DNA of 64,000 bases. It comes from Raphanus sativus (taxonomy: Eukaryota > Streptophyta > Magnoliopsida > Brassicales > Brassicaceae). The notes under the pieces were generated by a model. The model was not told the origin of the DNA, did not search any database, and saw only the letters and a list, made by a program, of their open reading frames with translations. Location of the stretch: NCBI RefSeq assembly GCF_000801105.2, contig NC_079515.1, positions 14,694,001-14,758,000 on the forward strand, given 5' to 3'. Below, in pieces: positions 1 through 11,556 of this stretch (positions are counted from its first letter, which is position 1; each line of letters starts with the position of its first letter). Made by a program: the position numbers and the translations under genes.

Positions 1-477
1 GGTGAAGTTGCTTTGGGATGGTCGGGAGATGGAGGCGACGATTTAGGGTCTCCAGTTGTTCTCCCTGTTCTATTGTGCGCGGTGGTCGGATGAGGTCTCG
101 AGTCCGTTGATGACGCTCTTCGACGGATTATAGAGGGATCTGTGTGCGGTGGCTTCGAAGTTCGAACGATGAGATCTCGATCTATTTAGATCGATTGACG
201 CTCTCTCTGGGAAGAAGCCACGGTCTGAAATGGTAGGCGGCACAGTTGGTTGCGCGTGGTGAGGCCGTGGAGACGCTGGCCTGCAACGGAGCAGTTTATT
301 CCGGCGCGACGTTGCGGCGTCTAGGGATGCTAGGGTTTCGTGGTTTGGGCATGAACCCATTATGTTTTGTTGTTTTCTTTGTACCTGGGCTGTGCTTTGT
401 TGGGTCCGTTGGTTTTTATGTCTGTTTTGGGCTTTGTCCCACTTTAATATAATCCAATTTGAGACAAAAAAATGCAT
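1..477 (+). mobile_element. Possible 3' end of a LINE-type retrotransposon
   Basis: This stretch is GC-richer than the AT-rich DNA that follows. It ends in a T-rich, G/T-biased tail and a short A-run after TTTAATATAATCC, which is how plant LINE 3' UTRs often end. No reverse-transcriptase or endonuclease reading frame lies inside the window, so this would be only the non-coding tail. The open frames here (for example 246-452) have no recognisable domain and are treated as chance. An alternative is the 3' part of an ordinary pseudogene. Confidence 0.25.
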
Positions 478-1615
478 TATCTTTCGTTATTAATTAATTT
501 CCACAATTTTTAACCAATCAAAATTCATTAAACACAACTAATATCTTCGAAGTTTACAATTTATCATTATTACATGCATTGAAAATATAAAATATGTATT
601 TTTGAGAAACAATTTTTTTTCTAAAACATAGATCATTTTGAAATGGAGGAATATATTTTTGAGTGAAATGGGAGAATATATATTTATCAATAAGTTGTCT
701 TTAGTCAAGTGGTTAATTATCGGCTTCGAAAAAGAATATCAATTTGAATAAAGCTCATTTTATACATCACAATATTTCTTCAAGCATTTTATAGTACAAC
801 TAGATTCTGATCCACCCTTAAAAAGACGAGTATATTTTCTGTTTTAAAATTTTTGAAAGATTTAACTTTTATATTTAAATATATTTCAAAAGTCATCTAG
901 ATTATACATATGTTAAAATATATTTTAAATACTGTTAGTTAATTATTAATATATATAGATTGTAAATAACTGGACCAAACATTTATAAATTGGTCATGTT
1001 TGTGTGTTTAATAGAATAGATAATACTATTGTTCTTTAAATTTGTATTATTTAGTGTTTTTACGCATATTAAAAGAAAAAGACATTACATCGTTATAGTA
1101 AGTGTATCAATTTTTACAATATCAGTTTTCCATAATTGTTAGCCACTAGTAATTTAAATCATTTTTTTCTGAAACACAAACCTCTTTTTAAGTTTACAAC
1201 TTCTTCATAGGAAACGTAACATATATATATATCTATGTGAAACAATCTTTTAAAAAACTATGCTCTTACGGTCCTCGAAGAATTATAATATTTGTAATGT
1301 ATTTTTGTATACTTGTAAGAAATATTGATAGAGAAAATCTGAATTGATAAAATACATTGGTTGGTAGTTATTGCAAAAAAAAAATTAAGTGTAAATACTA
1401 ATTTTTTTTTTTAATATCCGTGAATGTTCTAGAAATTTATAAAACAAGAAACATCTCTACAGAATTTTGTTATGAAAATATAGAAAGTATATCTTAATGG
1501 AACTGAAATAGTATGTTCTTTTTTGCGATATATGCTTATGAAGTTGCAATAAAATTAATGTATAGTTATAATATTTGTATTTTCCATGAAATAAAAAAGG
1601 AGTGAATAATATTAA
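478..1615. other. AT-rich spacer, no gene seen
   Basis: Strongly AT-rich DNA with homopolymer A and T runs and short TA repeats. No coding frame, RNA gene or repeat boundary could be supported on either strand. Confidence 0.6.
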
Positions 1616-2770
1616 AGTCGGTCAGTGAGGTATGTGATAGTAGATCTGCAAACTATTGACACAGAACAAACAATGCTATGATAGTGCATAACTAGACCAT
1701 ATACCCTACATCTCCTCGTACGGATATACATATGCGGTGTTGCTAGTACGACATGTCTATGTATCATTGCCCACCAGAGATGCGTTAGATGTAAATGTCT
1801 CTACATCACGCTCCACACAGTATGCATCGATTGCTAGCCCAAATGTCTCTGAATCCCTTCCACTATAGTGGCGTCGCTGGTCCAAACACCTCTGAACCCC
1901 GCCCTCGCATATAGTCCCTACTCATAACTACGTGTATATATAACATCTCTTAACATCACACAATACAATCAACATTTGAACCCTCTAGATCCCTAGTTTG
2001 GGTTTACAATGAATAATCTAACTACCAATCAATACTCAAATAGACTCAATTCGAAATCTAAAATATTATAAGAAAAATTATACACTGGTAGATGATGTAC
2101 AGAATATACCCCAGCTTAGCAATGTAAAAAAGTACTAGCTATGAACTTCAGCTGCTTAAACAGACTTCAAATATGAAATCAGGGCAAAAATTAAAATCAG
2201 AACACCCTTCGAAAGATTAAAAATAGATAACTAGTGACATGGTCAAAAAGTCAACTCACTGGTCAATAGTCAACCCGGTCAACTCTGACCCAAACCGGTC
2301 AACCCTCGACAATATTGAAATCAAATTGGACCATCTGGTTCTCCTTAACCGGATATTCAAATCATTACAAACCGATTTAATCCTAACCAACCAATCAGTT
2401 TAGCCATAACAGAAAATCAATTATGCTAAATCAAACTGTCTTGACTAGTCAAAGAGTTAACACGTTGAGTCAATTCAGTCGATTCACCGAGTCACCGGCG
2501 AGTTAGCGAGTCACCGTTGACCGGTCCCTAGCAGTGGACCAAGACGATGGTGTCTTACCGGAAAATCACCAGCTGCAGCGAAGATGCGGAGGTGCCTTCC
2601 CGGCGGCGGCAGACCGGTGTCGGATATGGGTGCTCCGGCGAACGGCTGTCGGAGACGGTGGCGTGTGATCGGCATGCTCGGTGACCTTGGTGGATTGTGG
2701 TGGCGCGTGAGATTCACGCACAAGACTTCGAGCTGCGCATGTAGAACTGTCAAATGGAACGTTAGTCGAT
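1616..2770. repeat. Retroelement-like repeat (probable LTR/UTR fragment)
   Basis: The part from about 1622 to 1800 (GTGAGGTATG..., GATAGTGCATAACTAGACCA..., CACCAGAGATGCGT...) closely resembles 15765-16020, so this is a dispersed repeat. The following 2220-2560 region is dense in GGTCAA/GTCAAC motifs, typical of plant gypsy LTR or leader DNA. Around 2765-2820 it passes into the Athila-type gag fragment on the minus strand. No open frame here looks real: the frames at 2511-2898 are GC-rich shadows. Confidence 0.4.
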
Positions 2771-2813
2771 ATCCGTTGGACTCCATCGGTCGATATCCGT
2801 CGGACTCCATCGG

Positions 2814-4640
2814 TCAATATTCATCTCGTGGTGTTGATCGACAGAAATATGAACTGCCGAAACTCATGGATCTCTTGACTTCAAAGTCTCCTTCATGAAG
2901 CTTCTCATGCTTGATCACTTGCCAGAAACCATCATCTATGATGGCACTCACGTGGTGCTTCAGTGTTTCATCTCCTATACCCTTGATGAAAGCCTCTTGC
3001 CTTTTAAAGGCGTCTCCTGTCTGAATCACTTTTGTTTCCAACTTCCTCACATGTGTGTTCAAAGACTCAAACTTTGAGTTTAACTCTGTGTAAACAACAT
3101 CTATCTTCCCATTGAAGTTCACCATCAACTTCTGATGGCACTCAAGAACCTGATCTAGCATAGCTTCTGTCTTATTCTCTCGAGTCTGTGTTGGTGGATT
3201 ATGGTAAGAAAATTTCTATAAGCTATGTTGTTGTTGTAGGTGTTGCTATAGGGTTTCTGGTACTGCGAATTCTGATTATATCCACTCCTCTGTCCGTAAG
3301 AGTTTCTATAGCCACTCTGATTTTCAGACATTTGATTCTGAAAACCCGTACCACTGATGAAGTTCACATCTTCCTCTTTATCTATGTCAATGTTAATATC
3401 TACAACTTATACATCCTCTGGAAAGTTAACTTGCTTCCTGAGAAGCTTACGAACACTATCCAGCTTAGCTTTAACAACGTCCATCTGCTCCTTTCCTAGG
3501 ATAGTGGCCGGTTTTCTCTTTTCGAAATCAGTGTTCTTGGTGCTATTGTTGGATGCCATATTTTCTATGAGTCTCACAGCTTCTTCTGGATTCCTAGTTT
3601 TGAAATTTTCTTCACTGCCAGTATCTAGAGCCATCTGACATGCCAGTTCGATGCCTCTGAAAAAGTGTTGAGCATTTGCACTTCACTTAATCCATGGTTT
3701 GGAAAATCTCTCTGATAGGATTTTAATCTGATCCAGGAGCTTCTGAATGACTCTGTAGGCTCCTGTGTGAATGTAGCAATCTTGCTCCTCAATTTTTCAG
3801 GTCGTGATTCATTAAAGAAATTACGCAGGAATACGTTTTTGATGTCAGTTCTGGATGTAAGGGATCCTGGTGGTAACTGTTTAAGCCAGTGCGAAGCAGC
3901 TCCAGCAAGTGAGTACTTGAAGAGCTTGCAAAGAAGATAGTCTTCATGGACTCCATTGGATATAATAGCAGAAACTAAATCCTTGAACCTCTCCAAATGG
4001 TCCATAAAATGCTCATGTGATAACACACAGTAGGGTGTCTGTCCCACGAGCATAAAGTACTTGGGCTTCACCTCGAAATCATTCCTCTGAATAGCTGGAG
4101 GACGAATAACAGATCTGTTGGCGTAGTATTGATTTGGACGGTTGTAGTCAGCAAAAGTTCTGGGTCGAGCATCCTTATCTACAACGTGAGCGCAGTTGTA
4201 GCTATATCATCAATATCAGGGACTGCAGCCTCCTGATAATCTATCCTCTAACCTGCTGCATTACGCAGCTGACAATCATAGTCATGCATGTCTCCATTCT
4301 TATCCCGGGTAAGAATAAGAGTCGCAACCATGTCTCGCGGTTGAGTATCGACCGGTGTTCGGTGTGAAGCATCGATTGATGTCAGGTGGGAGGTGTTGGT
4401 TGACGGAATAGTAGTCTTGGTCGACGGTGGTATGCGAGTGTCGGTCGACAAACAGGTGTTACTATCGACCGATGCGGAGCGTCTTTGTTTTTGAAATGTG
4501 TGTTCCAAACACGCAGGATCTGAGAAGAGTAGTTTTTTTTTGTTGCTTCTGGTACTTCTTGGCATGTACCTGAAAGACAAGAAAATGTTTTATGAGATTT
4601 CTTGAACAATAAAATAAATAACCTAGACTGAATCATACTG
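2814..4640 (-). pseudogene. Athila-type Ty3/gypsy gag remnant
   Basis: Read on the minus strand, 4071-3625 encodes a retrotransposon gag core (HFMDHLERFKDLVSAI, LCKLFKYSLAGAASHWLKQL, FNESRPEKLRSKI). Continuing in other frames, 3634-3407, 3367-3155 and 3161-2814 give the Athila-like downstream part: an Asn/Tyr/Gln-rich segment (NFISGTGFQNQ, YNNN) and a coiled region (NFNGKIDVVYTELNSKFESL). The amino-terminal side, 4580-4248, contains spaced Ser/Thr-x-Asp motifs of the kind found in the related element at 47-50 kb. At least three frame changes are needed to read it through, so it is dead. The protein would package element RNA in cytoplasmic particles. Protease, RT and integrase are absent: the element is truncated near 2770. 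Confidence 0.7.
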
Positions 4641-4663
4641 GATAAGATCTAATGGTTATCAAA

Positions 4664-4687
4664 CCTCCCCAGCAACGGCGCCAAATT
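4664..4687 (-). promoter_or_regulatory. Primer-binding site of the Athila-type fragment
   Basis: On the minus strand the sequence directly after the LTR reads TTTGGCGCCGTTGCTGGGG, the typical Athila primer-binding site region (TGGCGCCGTTGCCGGGG type). It fixes the orientation of the fragment and the LTR edge at 4688. Confidence 0.75.
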
Positions 4688-5861
4688 TGATATCACTCAA
4701 ATTATCCTAAGAAGTGATTTTTACTCTCTCAAATAAGAGGTTCAGTTGTAGTACTTACAGATCGAATCCACAGAGAATTAGGGCACATAATAGATTCTAA
4801 TCAACAGTGATTCAGCTAGGTTCAATAGTAAGAAAGTAAATAGCAAGGGTGAACAAGGTAGTTGTTCAAATGGTTGGATTGAGTTTTAAACAATAATAAG
4901 AAAGCGTTAAGTCTAGTGTTTCTATTCAGATAATCATGATTATAATAATAGTATAATGATTAAATGGCATGCAAGATATATGAGAACTAAACTTAAGCAA
5001 CAATCTATCAACTTCTATCTGTCGATCTGGAGAAAGTGTTGATCGATACTATTGATTGATATCGATCAATACACCTTTTGATTTGTCTATCGATTAATCT
5101 ATAGGATTATCGATCGATAATCTTTTAGAAAGCTTTAGAGATCGGGTTGAATGTGTTCACTATGTTTCTAGTAATCCTAACTCAAGAGAATCTATTCTTG
5201 TAAAAGACCAAGCCGTCGCTTGCGCCTAATTATCCTAAAATCAGGGTTCTAGTTAGTTACTCTTGAACACAACTAATAAGCACAATCCTATGATGAATAT
5301 CTCTAGAAACTTAGCAATTCTATATTTGTGGCTAATCCTTCATAACCTATTTGAAACCTAAACCTAAAAGGTGAATTACTCATACATAGCTAAGCAAATC
5401 ATAAACATAAATATAAATTGTATAGAATATGATAAAATAAGAATTCTAGAGCTCCAATACAAATCTCTGAAGGAGTCCTGGATCTTCTCTCCAATCTACT
5501 AAAAATCCTAAATATGTTTACTGTAAATAATAGAAAGTAATGAAAGCGTGTGTTGCCTAGAACAATGATAGAGCACATAAATACTAGGTTAAAGTCGGCC
5601 AGGGGTAATCTTGTGATCATGTCAATCTTAGGCTTTAAGTCGACTGGAACCTAACTGGGTTTTGCGCACTTCGCCGTGTATCGATGGTAGAAAATGTACA
5701 TCGATCGATAATCAATTCTCAATGTCGGCATCTGGTCTGGTTCGATGGTCAGCTCGGGTGATTTATTATTTTATCTCAAAAATTCCCAAAAAAATCACTA
5801 TTTTACTGCAAATCACGTATAAAACCTATAAGTATACTAAATAGACTCCAAAACATAATAA
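4688..5861 (-). repeat. Athila-type LTR fragment (5' LTR of the minus-strand element)
   Basis: It begins with TGATATCA beside the primer-binding site. Its course matches the reverse complement of the plus-strand LTR at 52706-53971: the GATCGAATCCACAGAG block, the AACAAGGTAGTTGTTCA block and TCGATCGAT motifs at 5020-5125 are shared. The match runs to CAAAACATAATAAT at about 5861, where a Helitron start interrupts it, so the last part of the LTR is missing here. Small open frames inside (5399-5844) are not genes. Confidence 0.7.
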
Positions 5862-6415
5862 TCTACTCTATTAAAATAGAATCCTAATTTTATCTACCAT
5901 AAAAAGGTATATGTTAGACCACTAAATAAAAAATATAACAACATATCCAAATTTTTTGCATGTATTATATGATATTTTCCTAACAAAAAGCAAATATAGA
6001 TCCAAACAATAAAATTTTTGGTAAAAATCTAATCAATTTCTTTTATGCAATTATTTTTTTTATATTTTACCATATTTAATCTAGGCCAGATTTTATGTAG
6101 TTTTGGGTAATTAATTTTGAAATTAAATCGCTAGCCCATTTGTTTTAAAAGTTATCATATTAAATTTTTATATAACAAAAAAAAATATTGGTTGTATCAT
6201 TATATATTTCATTTTATAGTAAAAAAGAAACACAAAGCTAAAGTATAATACATTAAATAAAACATATTTTAAAAATACAATATTAAATAATTTGATTTAC
6301 ATTAAATATTTAAATTACAACTTTAATTTTTTTAATAATTCATATTAAACTAATATTTAAATTAAATTATTAATAGAATATTACATTTTAAATAAATAAA
6401 TATGGTGAATATATT
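5862..6415 (+). mobile_element. Helitron 5' end, truncated
   Basis: At 5862 the sequence TCTACTCTATTAAAATAGAA starts immediately after an A, the usual A|TC insertion context of Brassicaceae Helitrons, and lies inside the Athila LTR. The following AT-rich body is typical of non-autonomous Helitrons. No CTRR 3' end with a hairpin was found before the Mutator-like element begins near 6416, so the 3' end is missing or too diverged to see. Confidence 0.5.
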
Positions 6416-6607
6416 TTACGGTTGCTTTCGTTTGAGGTTCTGGGTGGTTGGAGAAGACCCTGTGTGCAAACGAAGTCATCTCACCTAGTTTAAGGTACAA
6501 ATTTGAAGTTTTTTCAAAATCTGTTCGCGTAGAAGACTTACAAGTAAGTCATCTGTATGTAGAAGACTTACTGATGAGTCTTCTGGTCAAACGGACGACT
6601 TAAACTA

Positions 6608-7272
6608 AGTCGTCCAGCTTTGTTTGTTGAAAAAAACACTCCAGACGACTTATATATAAGTCGTCTACGAGAAACATGCTAGTTTTGCATTTGACCGAAT
6701 CGTGTCAGATCTTTGACTATTTCTGGACGACTTATAATTCAGCCGTCTCTGGGAAAGTTAAAATTTCAATATTTTATTAAACTAGACGACTTACGTGTAA
6801 GTCGTCTTAGGTTAGTTTTGTAATTGAAAAATAAAACTTCATAATTTAACTTTTACCAGACGACATAATATAAAGTCGTCCTATCAGAAGACTTAATTTA
6901 AAGTCGTTCGGGGAAAGCAAAGTCGTCCAGAATTTTTCCCAATTTTCTGGTCAAACCTTGCTTATCCCGAACGACCTTAAATTAAGTCGTCTAGCTGGAC
7001 GACTTTTAGTTAAGTCGTCTGGAGAAAGTTAAATTTCAAGTTTTATTTTTCAATTACAAAACTAACCTAGGACGACTTACATGTAAGTTGTCTAGTTTGA
7101 ATAAAATATTGAAATTTTTACTTTCCAGAGACGACTGAATTATAAGTCGTCCAGAAATAGTCAAAGATCTGACACGATTCGGTCAAATGCAAAACTAGCC
7201 CGTTTCTCGTAGACGACTTATATATAAGTCGTCTGAATTTTTTTTTTAACAAACAAAGCCGGACGACTTAGA
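6608..7272. repeat. Long imperfect inverted repeat (hairpin) upstream of the transposase
   Basis: The arm 6608-6920 is matched along almost its whole length by the reverse complement of 6958-7272, leaving a loop of about 40 bases. Long unbroken matches include the block GCTAGTTTTGCATTTGACCG and the following GATCTTTGACTATTTCTGGA. Short palindromes AGACGACTTA...TAAGTCGTCT are embedded in both arms. Transcribed from either strand it would fold into a ~300 bp double-stranded stem. Confidence 0.85.
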
Positions 7273-7435
7273 ATTAAGTCTTCCCTTTTAATTTTCAATT
7301 GCAAAAGTGACCTCTTTAGACGACTTACCTTTAAGTCTTCTGGACGACTTAATTCTAAGTCGTCTGCGATAATGTTTATTGAACTTCTTCATTTTCTCTA
7401 TGTTTACTAATGTGTTTTATTTTGAATATTTGCAG

Positions 7436-9840
7436 ATGATTTTTAAGTTACATGCAGTGTATGGAGAATGGTTGTTGAGAGATTTCCGTTGAGATTTTGT
7501 GGTTGATGATCTCAAAGGAGCAAGATTGTTTTTATTGAATGAAGATTCAACACATGCTGAACTTGTTGCAATGGCTCAAGAAGATTATAACCTGGACATG
7601 ATATCAGTGACTGTGGAGATTAGCTACTCATTACCAGCAGAAATGATGATGACTCCAGGCAGTCCTCCCATTCATGTTACAAGTATAGACAAGTTCGAAA
7701 CTTGCTCGAGATACTCAAAACGGATAGAGTATGTCTTTGTGTATCAAGCCGCAACAAGGTGGAAACGGTTTCAGAGAAAAGAGAAGAAGCTGGTGAATGG
7801 GAAGAAGATGTTGGTGATAATGATGAAGCTGGTGAATGGGAAGAAGATGTTGGTGATAATGATGAAGCTGATGAATGTTTTGAAGATGTTGGTGATAGTG
7901 AGTCTGTTGAAGATGAAAATCAAGATGGGGAGGAGGAAAATGGGGAGGAGGAAAATGGGGAGGAAGATGCTGATAACACTATTGTTGGTGAAACGGATCA
8001 GAATGGTGGGGATTACAGTCTTTATGGAAAGTTTCAAGATGAGGACGAGGAAGATGATGATAATATTTGTTTTGAAGAAATTGAAAAGACATATGCTAAG
8101 ACAAATGCTATTGAAGGAGGAAAATCGGATTGTACCAGCATCTATGTCAACCAGAGTTTCGTTAGCAAGGATGCACTGCTTTCAGAGCTGCGGTTGACAG
8201 CAGTGAGGGGTAAGTTTTCTTTCAGAATATACAAATCAACAAAAACTCTCCTTGTGGCAATATGTCGGGTTAGCGGTTGTGGATGGAAGATCAGAGCGAG
8301 TGTGAAACATGGGCCAAACACGTTTTGGGTAACAAAGTATGTGGAAAAATATTTATGCTCAATTGGAGACCGAATCGCTCAGCGGAGACACTGTACTCCA
8401 AAGTATGTTGGTAGTCTTTTCATTGATCGTGTTGGAATCATTGATGGGATAACTCCACAGCATATCACTGATGCAATGAGGAACATGTTTGGCATGACGC
8501 TTGATTACACCACTTCATACAGAGCACTGTTATATGCACAAAAATTGGTGAGAGTATCAGCAGAAGAAGGGTATTCGCGTCTGCCTTCATATCTCGAGCA
8601 AATCTCCATTGCAAATCCTGATTCTATCACGGCTATAGAACTTGATTCTAAGAAAAGATTTAAGTATCTATTTCTCTCTTTTGAAGCTTCTATCAAATGT
8701 TTTAAGTATCAGAGAAGGGTCATTGTGGTGGATGGAGCTCACCTAAGTGGAAAGTATGGAGGTGTTATGTTAGTTGCAGCCGCACAAGATGGCAATTTTC
8801 AGATATTCCCATTGGCTTTTGGGATCGTGGATGCTGAAGATGAACCTTCTTGGGAATGGTTTTTCACAAAATTGGCTAGTTGTATATCTCATGACAAGCC
8901 TCTGGTGATAGTCTCCGACCGGCATGCGGCCATTAAAAGTGCGTGTGAGAAGGTGTTTCCTTGGGCAACCCGAGGAATATGTTATTATCACCTTCAAGAT
9001 AACATTGTCAAAAAGTTTAAAGGGAAACATCTCATGTACTTGGTGAAAGGGGCTGCTTATGCGCACACGGTTTACGATTTTGACCGGTACATGGCTGAGA
9101 TACGGAGTGCAAACCCGGAACTTGCAACGTATTTGGAGAAGGCCGACGCCAGGCTATGGTCAAGGGTTTATTGTAAGGGGAACATGTTCAACATAAAAAC
9201 AAGCAACATCGCTGAATCTATTAATTCCGCACTGAAGCGAGCAGGAGGATTTCCGATTCCGTTCCTGCTGGAGTTCATAAGGCAGAAGTTAGGAAAATGG
9301 TATTGGAAAAGGAGACAAGATTCTTTGAATCTCCCAACTGAACATAGCCGGGGTGTTGAATACTTGCTTGCTGTTCGATCAGAGATAGCGGATACGATGA
9401 CGGTCGAACCAATTGATGGACGGCGTTTCTTTGTCAAAGGTGGCAAAATGGACTGTGTGGTTGATTTGGAACATGTAAAGTGTGATTGTGGTGTCTATGG
9501 AGTGGAGAAAATACCTTGCTCTCATGCTATAGCTGCTGGAACACATGCTGGTTTGCATATCTCCACACTTGTATGTCCACTTTACTCAAAGAATCATCTG
9601 TATGCAGGATACTCAGAGAATATATATCCTATCGTGTCACAACATATTGAGGAACGAGAATGCTTTCCTCCAAACGTAAAGCGTGGTCCGGGGAGACAGA
9701 AGAAATCAAGATGACAATCTTGGTTGGAGCTATCTAGGATGAGAGGACACAAACCCAGGAAGAAACACAGGGCACGGAGATGCTCAAACTGCAAGGAAAC
9801 TGGCCATATGAAACCACAATGTACACAACCAGTTGACTAG
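7436..9840 (+). pseudogene. MULE transposase (MuDR family), disrupted
   Basis: A splice-acceptor-like TTTGCAG precedes the ATG at 7436. The frame meets TGA at 7490-7492, continues to about 7685, where a one-base shift moves it to the main frame, which is open to TGA at 9712-9714 and then open again to TAG at 9838. Numbered from 7702, an acidic repeat region comes first (residues ~29-95), then a MuDR-type zinc-binding DNA-binding region (~165-235). The MULE transposase core follows, with candidate catalytic residues in VDGAHL (Asp ~343), IVSDRHAAI (Asp ~405) and NIAESINSALK (Glu ~502), then a SWIM zinc finger with C594, C596, C606 and H608. A CX2CX4HX4C zinc knuckle (CSNCKETGHMKPQC) lies after the 9712 stop. 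Family members cut and paste the element in the nucleus. Two stops and a frameshift make this copy defective unless suppressed. Confidence 0.85.
7786..7902 (+). repeat. 39 bp tandem repeat coding an acidic peptide
   Basis: Three units (7786-7824, 7825-7863, 7864-7902) encode EAGEWEEDVGDND twice identically and then a diverged EADECFEDVGDSE. They extend the acidic N-terminal linker of the transposase. Acidic linkers are common before the MuDR domain; the unit number may vary between copies. Confidence 0.8.
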
Positions 9841-10290
9841 TTGTCCAGACGACCTAAATTTAAGTCATCCAGTCTTGATTACCCGTCCAGACGACTAATT
9901 GTTAAGTCGTCCAGTGTTTCGTCTACCAGATAACCTTCAAGTAAGTCGTCCAGAAGACCTTCTACTAAGTCGTCCAGTGTATTTTATTTTAGACGACCTT
10001 CTACTAAGTCGTCCAGTGTATTTTATTTTTAGACTACCTTCTACTATCCCTTCAAGTGTATTGTTTTTTAGACGACCTTTTACTAAGTCGTCCAGTGTAT
10101 TTTTTTTTTAGACTACCTTCTACTATTTTTAGACTACCTTATTTGCGGAAAACCATCCAGACGACTTATTTGTAAGTCGTCCAGCTGGAAAACCTTCCAA
10201 ACGACTTATTTGTAAGTCGTCCAGCTGGAAAACCTTCCAGACGACTTACTTGTTAGTCGTCCAAACCTACCAGACGACTTATATATTTAC
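9841..10290. repeat. Palindromic repeat cluster between the two MULE genes
   Basis: Multiple copies of CCAGACGACTTAnnnTAAGTCGTCC and half-sites are separated by A/T-rich spacers. They fill the space between the transposase stop (9840) and the Ulp1 gene stop (10429). The two genes converge here, so the array lies at both 3' ends. Confidence 0.8.
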
Positions 10291-10428
10291 AAATCTATAC
10301 AAAGACAAGTTCAAATAAATCATACACAAGTTAGAAAATCTATACAACGACAAGTTCAAATACAAATACACAAATCATACACAAGTTAGAAAATCTATAC
10401 AAAGACAAGTTCAAAGCCATACACAAAT

Positions 10429-11135
10429 CTAATCATACATGCCCACGAACATACCACCATCCTCATTATCTTTCAAATGCTGATCAACAAGCTCCGTCCA
10501 TATAACCACCGCCATATTATCCCTCATATTCTTCGCATTGGACCTAGCAAAGTCTTTAGGGCTAAAGGGGACCCCAAGAGCATGACATTCAATGTACTTT
10601 AGAGCGTACACGCCACAATCACCATTGTTGGCCGTGGGTACATCTTTCAGCCGTCTCTCATATGTGTATCGCTTCAACCCGTATTTGACCCGTAATTCGT
10701 CGGTGTCTGCGCACTCAACAAGCAGATAAGGGACCATCTCGAGAAAAGGCTCCATATCTCATCCCATGCTTCTAGTATGCTAGATGTAGGTATGCTGTCC
10801 CAGACGACTATATGCCTCTTAGGGATCGATATCCAAATAGCAACCCAATGTTTGTTGTCCAAGTTCACTGGCGCATAGATATCCTCAATGTCCTCCCCCC
10901 ACTTCTTGTTTGATTGGCAAAATGAAGGCATCGATCCGTCATAAAAACTCGACGCCCCACTAGGTAGCATTCTTCCTAAACCTTTGTGATCAGGTTCCGA
11001 TGCTTTGAAGAACAGATACTGGTCTCTCCAAGACTGAGAAAAGTTGTGATCCAGGAAGCACATTCGCTCGCTCCGGAAAGCTTGTGGGTTCTCCTGATAC
11101 CTCTGCCTCATCACATTAATCCAAGCATCTATATG
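10429..11135 (-). pseudogene. Ulp1-type cysteine protease domain exon (C-terminal exon of DUF1985-Ulp1 gene)
   Basis: Last exon of a six-exon minus-strand gene, entered at a TGCAG acceptor (exon start 11135). It shows the C48/Ulp1 signature in order: His in DNKHWVAIWI, Asp in VVWDSI and Cys in NNGDCGVYAL (Cys codon 10615-10617), ending at TAG 10429-10431. Ulp1-like proteases cleave SUMO-like modifiers; the role of transposon copies is not known. A one-base shift at about 10756, between the Asp and Cys motifs, breaks the reading frame, so the three residues are all present but not in one frame. Confidence 0.75.
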
Positions 11136-11159
11136 CTGCATATAAAATAATACAAGTTA

Positions 11160-11415
11160 GAACCTTCCAGACGACTTTTATTTAAGTCGTCCAAACCTAC
11201 CAGACGACTTATTTGTAAGTCGTCCAGCTGGAAAACCTTCCAGACGACTTATTTGTAAGTCGTCCAGCTGGAAAACCTTCCAGACGACTTATTGGTAAGT
11301 CGTCCAGCTGGAAAACCTTCGAGACGACTTATATATTTACAAATCTATACAAAGACAAGTTACCAGACGACTTAAAGATAAGCAGAAGACTTACTACGTC
11401 TTCCAGCCATCCTTT
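11160..11415. repeat. Palindromic repeat cluster in an intron of the Ulp1 gene
   Basis: Four to five copies of the AGACGACTTA...TAAGTCGTCC palindrome with the spacer AGCTGGAAAACCTTC fill the intron between exons 5 (11398-11488) and 6 (10429-11135). Confidence 0.8.
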
Positions 11416-11488
11416 GGGTGTCCGGAGGATGTGATACCACCAAGTTGGTGATGTACGTGGTTTGTCCTCTTGCTTAGTGAAATAATCA
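11398..11488 (-). pseudogene. Small exon 5 of the DUF1985-Ulp1 gene
   Basis: An exon of 91 bases lies between a TTTGCAG acceptor (exon start 11488) and a GTAGTAAG donor (exon end 11398). It reads PTWWYHILRTPKGWLED. Its phase fits both neighbours: it completes the split codon left by exon 4 and ends on a whole Asp codon before exon 6, which supports the model. Confidence 0.6.
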
Positions 11489-11556
11489 CTGCAAACAAAA
11501 AAGCAGTCAGTTTTGGTAGACTAAATCAAGCTATTATGGGAAAAGCAATCACTTAC

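Noticed and set aside
2511..2898. GC-rich frames of 83-104 codons on both strands
   Set aside because: Overlapping frames on both strands with no domain, in LTR-like DNA; typical chance frames in GC-rich sequence.
7499..8197. Met/Lys-rich frame beyond about 7690 (MKLVNGKKMLVIMMKL)
   Set aside because: It is the wrong frame of the acidic repeat region; the real transposase continues in the frame open from 7702.
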